Part shown: positions 5,369 through 10,047 of the stretch, piece after piece
How positions within the stretch are numbered: position 1 is the first letter of the stretch
Layout: each line of letters begins with the position of its first letter
Assembly (NCBI GenBank): GCA_003562145.1
Contig: PWWA01000072.1
Span: 1-10,047, forward strand
Reading direction: 5' to 3'
DNA from: Candidatus Woesearchaeota archaeon
Lineage (GTDB): Archaea; Nanobdellota; Nanobdellia; Woesearchaeales; 21-14-0-10-32-9
Length of the DNA stretch: 10,047 bases
The notes under the pieces: generated by a model
The model's database searches: none
Told to the model about the DNA's origin: nothing
What the model saw: the letters and a program-made list of their open reading frames with translations, nothing else
Made by a program: the position numbers and the translations under genes

Positions 5369-6612
5369 AAATGGTGAAGATTTGCTTTTACTTCCAAGTA
5401 CACCAGCCACACAGGCTAAAAAAATACAGCATATTCAGCATCGGAAAAGACAACGACTACTTCGACCATAAAAAGAACAAGGAAGTAATGCACAAAATAA
5501 CAAGGAAAAACTATATCCCGATGAACAACCTATTGCTGCACCTGATAAAGAAGCACAAGGGCAAATTCAAGGTAAGCTTCAGCATAACCGGGACCGCAAT
5601 GGAGCAATTCGAGGAATACGCACCAGAAGTGCTGGAATCGTTTAAAGAGCTTGCAAGGACTGACTGCGTAGAATTCCTAAACGAGACATACCACCACTCC
5701 CTATCATACCTTTACTCCAAGGAAGAATTCAAGGAACAATTAGAAATGCACCGGAAGATGATAAAGAAGCATTTCAAGCAAGAGCCCAAGGTATTTAGGA
5801 ATACTGAGCTAGTGTTTAGCAATGAGCTCGCAAAATACGTTGAAGACCTCGGGTACAAGGGAATCATCGCGGAAGGCGCAGACCACATCCTCCAGGGCAG
5901 GAACCCAGGACACGTTTACAGGGCTGTAAGCACCGAAAAAATAAAAGTCCTGCTAAAAAATTATAAGCTAAGCGATGACATCGCGTTCAGGTTCAGCAAT
6001 AAGGGCTGGGAAGAGCACCCATTAACCGCAGAGAAATACGCAACGTGGATAAACAGCCACAACGGGACCAGCGAGCTAATCAACCTTTTCATGGACTACG
6101 AAACATTTGGTGAGCACCAATGGGAAGACACAGGAATCTTCACGTTCATGAAGCAACTACCCGAAGAACTGCTAAAGCACCCTGATAATTCTTTCGTAAC
6201 TGTTTCGGAAGCAGTAATGCAGCACGAGCCAAGGGATGTGATAGATAACCATAACTTCACATCATGGGCAGATATAGAACGGGACTTAACAGCGTGGCTC
6301 GGAAACAGCCTGCAGAACAGCGCGAAGCAAGAACTTTACAACATGGAGAAACACGTAAAGAAAACCAGGAACAAAGAGCTCATAAACACGTGGAGGAAGA
6401 TGACTACATCGGACCATTTTTACTATATGTGCACGAAATGGTTCAATGACGGCGACGTCCATAAGTATTTTAACCCATACGAAAGCCCTTACGAAGCATT
6501 TATAACATTTATGAATGTGCTTAACGACTTCAGCAGGAGAATACAAAGAAAAAAGCCGGCAGAAGAACAAATAATTGTGAACGACACGCCAAGCATAATA
6601 CTAGCGCAATAA
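5365..6612 (+). CDS. GH57 alpha-amylase-family glycoside hydrolase
   Basis: This 415-residue retaining enzyme is expected to cleave or rearrange alpha-1,4-glucans. The GH57 signatures appear in order: HQPH (13-16), ETYHHSL (107-113), FRNTEL (144-149) with E148 as the expected nucleophile, MDYETFGEH (243-251) with D244 as acid/base, and VSEA (280-283). The end DHFYYMCTKWFNDGDVHKYF (350-369) is typical of archaeal and Bacteroidetes members found beside glycogen synthases. It is shorter than GH57 branching enzymes, which makes amylase or glucanotransferase activity likelier. No signal peptide is present, so it acts inside the cell. The start is ATG 5365, after GGGGGGAG, overlapping the previous stop as ATGA; an upstream in-frame ATG at 5302 lies inside the previous gene and is unlikely. 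It probably trims or remodels the glycogen made by its neighbours. Confidence 0.9.
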   Translation: MKMVKICFYFQVHQPHRLKKYSIFSIGKDNDYFDHKKNKEVMHKITRKNYIPMNNLLLHLIKKHKGKFKVSFSITGTAMEQFEEYAPEVLESFKELARTDCVEFLNETYHHSLSYLYSKEEFKEQLEMHRKMIKKHFKQEPKVFRNTELVFSNELAKYVEDLGYKGIIAEGADHILQGRNPGHVYRAVSTEKIKVLLKNYKLSDDIAFRFSNKGWEEHPLTAEKYATWINSHNGTSELINLFMDYETFGEHQWEDTGIFTFMKQLPEELLKHPDNSFVTVSEAVMQHEPRDVIDNHNFTSWADIERDLTAWLGNSLQNSAKQELYNMEKHVKKTRNKELINTWRKMTTSDHFYYMCTKWFNDGDVHKYFNPYESPYEAFITFMNVLNDFSRRIQRKKPAEEQIIVNDTPSIILAQ

Positions 6613-6636
6613 AATAAAAAGAGGTGTTTAACCCAA

Positions 6637-6966
6637 ATGGAAATGAAAAAGAAAACTGCTAAAAAAAAGCCTAGGAAAAAAGCAACCAAAAAAACAACAA
6701 AGATAGTAAAAGACGCGCCCGCAGAACAATACTTTATACTGGCGAACGGGCAGCCAATAAAGAATGTGAAGGAGCTCGCTGACGTGCTAGAGCACTTGGC
6801 AGACGACGTGTTCAGGCACCACGTAACAGATGACAAGAACGACTTTGCTAACTGGGTGCAACACGTATTCGAAGACGTAGACCTCGCCAAAGAGATTTCA
6901 GGAACAAAAGACAAGCACCACACAAGGATAGTGCTTTACAAGCACATAGTAAGGAAATTCAAATAA
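6637..6966 (+). CDS. Small soluble DUF5752-like protein with Lys-rich tail
   Basis: This is a 109-residue protein of unknown function. Residues 4-25 are a lysine-rich, probably disordered tail (KKKTAKKKPRKKATKKTTK). Residues 30-105 form a compact domain: a YFILANGQPI hairpin, helix VKELADVLEHLADDVF, then HHVTDDKNDFANWVQHVF, whose HHVxxxxNDFAxWV core recurs in the next gene. I associate this domain with DUF5752, found in archaea and bacteria, from memory only. The ribosome-binding site GAGGTG (6621-6626) is 10 bases before the ATG; 24 bases separate it from the GH57 stop. Position between glycan enzymes suggests a scaffold or regulator. The basic tail could bind nucleic acid, acidic proteins or membrane lipid. 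Confidence 0.78.
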   Translation: MEMKKKTAKKKPRKKATKKTTKIVKDAPAEQYFILANGQPIKNVKELADVLEHLADDVFRHHVTDDKNDFANWVQHVFEDVDLAKEISGTKDKHHTRIVLYKHIVRKFK

Positions 6967-6994
6967 AAACCCAGAGAAAAGAGGTGAAGAATAA

Positions 6995-7621
6995 GTGGGG
7001 GACCCATTTTACCTGCAAAAGGGCAGGACTGTCCATGACCTGGAGGAGTTAGCTGAAGCCCTAAAAATAATGGATGAAGAGGAATACACGCACCACGTAA
7101 ACCCTGAAAGAAACGACTTTGCAAAATGGGTAGAAGAATCCCTGGAAAAGAAAGACGTAGCTGAAAGGATGCGTGTTGCAAAGACAAAAGAAGAACTCGT
7201 CAAATCAATTAAAGAGCCAATCGTAAGCGCACCGCCGAAAAGGGAAGGGCATGCCAAACCACTCAGGTCCCTAAAGAAAAAGAAGAGCGGGGCGATAAAG
7301 GAAAAGCAATTACAGCTAAGCGACCAAGAACAAAAAGAAACAGCAACCAAAAAAAAAGAAATTAGAAAAGAGCCTCCTAAAGTAATAGGAAAACAAAGCG
7401 AGGAACTAACCGCTAAGGAACTCGAAGAACAGCGCAGATTACTGCTCGGAGAAGAAATCGAGCGGGAAGAGAAAGAAAACGCTTGGAGAGTCCACGAGCT
7501 AAGCACCGAGGCACCGCACCGCTTCATAATCAAGGAATTCTTGCTAGGGGCAATATTCGGGCTCATACTAGGCTTAATACTCGTCGGAGTCCTTATACAG
7601 GCAGGTATCATAACTTACTAA
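6995..7621 (+). CDS. Tail-anchored membrane protein with DUF5752-like domain
   Basis: This is a 208-residue protein. Residues 2-75 repeat the domain of the previous gene: FYLQKGRTVHDLEELAEAL, then HHVNPERNDFAKWVEESL. Residues 80-135 are a Lys/Glu-rich, likely disordered linker. Residues 136-170 are a charged helix, possibly a coiled coil. Residues 182-205 are a single membrane helix, EFLLGAIFGLILGLILVGVL, followed by three polar residues, so the protein should be anchored by its tail with the domain in the cytoplasm. Glycines 185, 189 and 193 form a GxxxGxxxG zipper that favours helix pairing. GTG start is chosen for the GAGGTGA site (6981-6987) 7 bases upstream. It may tether glycan enzymes at the membrane; function is otherwise unknown. 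Confidence 0.82.
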   Translation: MGDPFYLQKGRTVHDLEELAEALKIMDEEEYTHHVNPERNDFAKWVEESLEKKDVAERMRVAKTKEELVKSIKEPIVSAPPKREGHAKPLRSLKKKKSGAIKEKQLQLSDQEQKETATKKKEIRKEPPKVIGKQSEELTAKELEEQRRLLLGEEIEREEKENAWRVHELSTEAPHRFIIKEFLLGAIFGLILGLILVGVLIQAGIITY

Positions 7622-7637
7622 TAGGCAGGTTTTGGAA

Positions 7638-9431
7638 GTGGAAGAAAAAGCATTAGCAAGCAGCGTATACGAAATAAGCTGGGAAGTATGCAACAAGGTA
7701 GGCGGCATATACTCAGTCATAGCGAGCAAGACACAACTCCTGGAAGGCAACTACGATGAATACGTCTTAATAGGCCCTTACCTGAAGGAAAAAGCGGAGC
7801 AGGATTTCATTGAGGAAGAGCCACCGGAAAAGTACGTAGAAACAATAGAATGGCTTGAAAGCCAAGGCATTATAGCGCACTACGGTACGTGGCTGATAAA
7901 AGGAGAGCCAAAAACAATACTCTTAGAATTCCAAGGAGTCAGGGATAAATCTAATGACCTGAAAAGGGAATTCTGGGAAACCCATGGGGTAGACTCGTTG
8001 TTCAGCTCATGGGAATTCGAGGAGCCCATGCTTTTCTCGTACGCTGCAGCACAGCTAATGCTCGGCCTGGAAGAAAGAAGGGTTTTTAACCCCGAAAAAA
8101 CGGTTTTCCAGGCACATGAATGGATGACTGGCTTTGCAATCCTAAAACTGAGAAATGCGGGCTCAAAAATAAGGACGGTCTTCACAACACACGCAACAAT
8201 CCTTGGGAGGAGCATAGCAGGGAACAACCAAGACTTGTACGGGTTGCTGGGAAAATTCAACCCATACGAAAAAGCAAGGGAGCTAAACATATCGGATAAG
8301 TTCACCGCTGAAAGGGCAGCCGCACAGGCAAGCCACGTATTCACAACAGTCTCCGAGATAACAGGAAAAGAATCAGAATACATACTTGGAAGAAAGCCAG
8401 ACGTGCTGCTGCTAAACGGCTTAGACCTTGACAATTACCCCAGCATCGAGGAAACAAGCATAAAGCATGTGACTAGCAGGAAAACCATACGCGAGTTCCT
8501 AGCATACACCTTCTTTCCTTATTACCAGTTCGACTTAAAGCATAACCTTTCGTTCTACCTAGCAGCGCGCTACGAATTCGAAAACAAGGGCATAGACACG
8601 CTTATAGAAGCACTTAGAAGGGTTAACGAAGAATTAAAGAAAACGGACACCCAAAGGACTATTTCAGCATTTATATTCATTGCAATGCCGAACAACGGGG
8701 CAAAGGTAGAGTTGCTAGAAAATAAGAATTACTACAGGCACATAAAAGGCTACGTGGAGAGCAAGTCCGGAGAGATACTAAGCAAGATAGTTAATGATTT
8801 CCTAAGCCAAAAAGACAGCAATGGAAGCATACTAACCAAGGAATTCATCCAGGAAATGAAAAAAGACGTGCTGAGGTTCAGAAGGCAAGGAAAGCCGGTC
8901 TTGTGCACGCATAAGCTATACGAAACAGAAGAAAACAACAGGATAATACGCGCATTCAGGGAAGCAGGGCTGACAAACTCCGATGAGGATAAGGTAAAAG
9001 TAATACTTTACCCGGCATTCCTAGACGGGCATGACTCGCTATTAAACATGGAATTCAACGACGCAGTAGCAGGATGCCACCTAGGAATATTTCCAAGTTA
9101 CTACGAGCCATGGGGCTATACTCCTCTCGAGTCCGCCGCACTTGGAGTCCCAGCAATAACAACAGACCTCGCGGGATTCGGAAGATTCATCAAGAAAAAG
9201 ACAAAGCATTTAGGCAAAGAAAAAGGCATATACGTAGTGGAACGAGAACAAAAAACAAAGCAGGAATTCACCGACCAGCTCTTTAAAGTAATGCTTGATT
9301 TTGCCTTAATGGACCACGCTGAGCGCGTAGATCACAAGATACGCGCGAAAGAGCTAAGCCAGCTCGCAGACTGGAAGCACCTGGCAATAAATTACTTGGA
9401 CGCACATAACAAAGCAATCGAGAGAAAGTAG
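7638..9431 (+). CDS. GT3-family glycogen synthase (eukaryotic/Bacteroidetes type)
   Basis: This 597-residue enzyme transfers glucose from a nucleotide sugar (UDP-glucose in studied GT3 enzymes) to alpha-1,4-glucan. N-terminal signature: YEISWEVCNKVGGIYSVIAS (11-30). HEW is at 160-162. TTHATILGRSIAGNNQDLYG (183-202) is typical of GT3. R311 and K317 in ARYEFENKG match the donor-phosphate Arg/Lys of yeast Gsy2 (R320, K326). E490 and E498 in YEPWGYTPLE match its E509 and E517. The polypeptide ends soon after the catalytic core, without the C-terminal Arg-rich allosteric helix or phosphorylated tail of eukaryotic enzymes, so glucose-6-phosphate control is not expected. GTG 7638 is favoured over TTG 7632 because AGG at 7627-7629 is 8 bases from GTG but only 2 from TTG; the difference is two residues. 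Confidence 0.9.
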   Translation: MEEKALASSVYEISWEVCNKVGGIYSVIASKTQLLEGNYDEYVLIGPYLKEKAEQDFIEEEPPEKYVETIEWLESQGIIAHYGTWLIKGEPKTILLEFQGVRDKSNDLKREFWETHGVDSLFSSWEFEEPMLFSYAAAQLMLGLEERRVFNPEKTVFQAHEWMTGFAILKLRNAGSKIRTVFTTHATILGRSIAGNNQDLYGLLGKFNPYEKARELNISDKFTAERAAAQASHVFTTVSEITGKESEYILGRKPDVLLLNGLDLDNYPSIEETSIKHVTSRKTIREFLAYTFFPYYQFDLKHNLSFYLAARYEFENKGIDTLIEALRRVNEELKKTDTQRTISAFIFIAMPNNGAKVELLENKNYYRHIKGYVESKSGEILSKIVNDFLSQKDSNGSILTKEFIQEMKKDVLRFRRQGKPVLCTHKLYETEENNRIIRAFREAGLTNSDEDKVKVILYPAFLDGHDSLLNMEFNDAVAGCHLGIFPSYYEPWGYTPLESAALGVPAITTDLAGFGRFIKKKTKHLGKEKGIYVVEREQKTKQEFTDQLFKVMLDFALMDHAERVDHKIRAKELSQLADWKHLAINYLDAHNKAIERK

Positions 9432-9490
9432 CCAGGCTAATTCTGGGAAGTGTACATTTGCTCATGATAAGATACGGGAACACAGCAATA

Positions 9491-9527
9491 TTTATAAATT
9501 AAAGTAGGTTATTCACGTGCAAGGGGG
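9491..9527 (+). promoter_or_regulatory. Promoter and ribosome-binding site of the nucleotidyltransferase
   Basis: TATA-like TTTATAAA at 9491-9498 (in AATATTTATAAATT) predicts a start near 9521. The short leader holds GGGGG (9523-9527), 7 bases before the GTG at 9535. The gene therefore has its own promoter although it follows the glycan operon by 103 bases. I see no strong T-tract terminator in 9432-9490. Confidence 0.6.
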
Positions 9528-9534
9528 TTTTAAA

Positions 9535-10047
9535 GTGAAGCTTATAATACCAATGGCGGGGAAAAGCCCTAGGCTTAAGCCGCACACGCAGAGCAAGCCA
9601 AAAGCTCTTCTTGAACTCGCAGGAAAGCCTATAATTGGACACTTACTCGATAGCGTTTCAAGCCTCGGCATAGATACGGTTATATTCATAGTTGATGAGG
9701 ACAAGCCCGAGCTTAGAAAATATGTTTCTGAGAATTACTCGTTTCAAGCAAAATACATATTGCAAAAAGAAAGAAAAGGAGTTGGCCACGCGATTTACGG
9801 CGCAAAAAAATATGTTAACGACGACGAATTAGTAATCTTGTTCGCGGACACCATTATAAAAGCTGATGTCAGGAAGATAGGGCGTAGGGCAGTAGACGGA
9901 ATTATCTGGACTAAGAAAGTGGATGACCCGAGCAATTACGGGGTAGTATTTGAGCACGAGGGAAAGATTACTAGGCTTATTGAAAAGCCTGAAACCCCTG
10001 TTTCAGACCAGGCAATAGTCGGGCTTTACCAGTTCAGGAACCCAGCA
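9535..10047 (+). CDS. Sugar-1-phosphate nucleotidyltransferase, 3' end cut by window edge
   Basis: 171 codons are present and the C-terminus lies beyond the window. The start GTG-AAG gives MKLIIPMAGKSPRLKPHTQS, the nucleotide-binding opening of the NTP-transferase superfamily (usual form GxGTRLxPxT), followed by KPKALLELAGKPII, where Lys contacts the sugar phosphate. FADTII (about 102-107) carries the metal-binding Asp. DPSNYGVVFEHEGKITRLIEKP (about 128-149) and VGLYQF (about 162-167) complete the sugar site. The enzyme makes an NDP-sugar from NTP and a sugar-1-phosphate. UDP-glucose or ADP-glucose for the neighbouring synthases is a good guess, but dTDP-glucose cannot be excluded. The G-K-S-P-R variant of the loop is slightly unusual. 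Confidence 0.88.
   Translation, partial: MKLIIPMAGKSPRLKPHTQSKPKALLELAGKPIIGHLLDSVSSLGIDTVIFIVDEDKPELRKYVSENYSFQAKYILQKERKGVGHAIYGAKKYVNDDELVILFADTIIKADVRKIGRRAVDGIIWTKKVDDPSNYGVVFEHEGKITRLIEKPETPVSDQAIVGLYQFRNPA

Noticed and set aside
7009..7611. 200-codon open frame on the minus strand, opposite the tail-anchored protein
   Set aside because: It lies wholly opposite a gene with a recognisable domain and membrane helix. The T-poor plus strand makes antisense stops rare, and its Ser/Phe-rich translation has no family pattern.
9430..9446. AGCC-A-GGCT and CCAG/CTGG as a terminator of the glycan operon
   Set aside because: The stems are four bases and lack a following T-run, so no terminator was called.

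Overview
The window reads as archaeal DNA. Most genes that begin a transcript are preceded by a TATA-like box, and three of these boxes sit about 25 bases before the start codon, which implies leaderless mRNAs. Genes inside operons instead carry G-rich ribosome-binding sites and often overlap as ATGA or TAATG. Small winged-helix proteins, a RelE-type toxin-antitoxin pair and short intergenic gaps suggest a small-genome lineage, possibly DPANN. That placement is an inference. No rRNA, tRNA, CRISPR array or insertion sequence was seen.

Bases 1-3912 are a patchwork of small genes, mostly on the minus strand. In order they are: a winged-helix protein cut by the window edge; an unrecognised 278-residue protein; a plus-strand RelB/RelE-like pair with a striking palindromic operator; a diverged uracil-DNA glycosylase-superfamily protein; a 90-residue winged-helix protein; and a coupled pair consisting of a 225-residue winged-helix regulator and a 97-residue putative zinc protein.

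Bases 3913-4099 form a divergent promoter region between that regulator and a plus-strand operon covering 4100-9431. The region carries a 9-base inverted repeat, so the regulator may control the operon. The operon is devoted to alpha-glucan (glycogen) metabolism: a GT5/GT4-type glycogen synthase, a GH57 alpha-amylase-family enzyme, two small proteins sharing one domain (DUF5752-like, from memory), and a second, unrelated glycogen synthase of the eukaryotic/Bacteroidetes GT3 type. The second small protein is tail-anchored in the membrane through a glycine-zipper helix.

After a fresh promoter, a sugar-1-phosphate nucleotidyltransferase begins at 9535 and runs off the window. It could supply the NDP-glucose used by the synthases. 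The most interesting content is the pairing of two glycogen synthase families with a soluble and a membrane-anchored copy of the same uncharacterised domain, a possible glycogen-assembly module.
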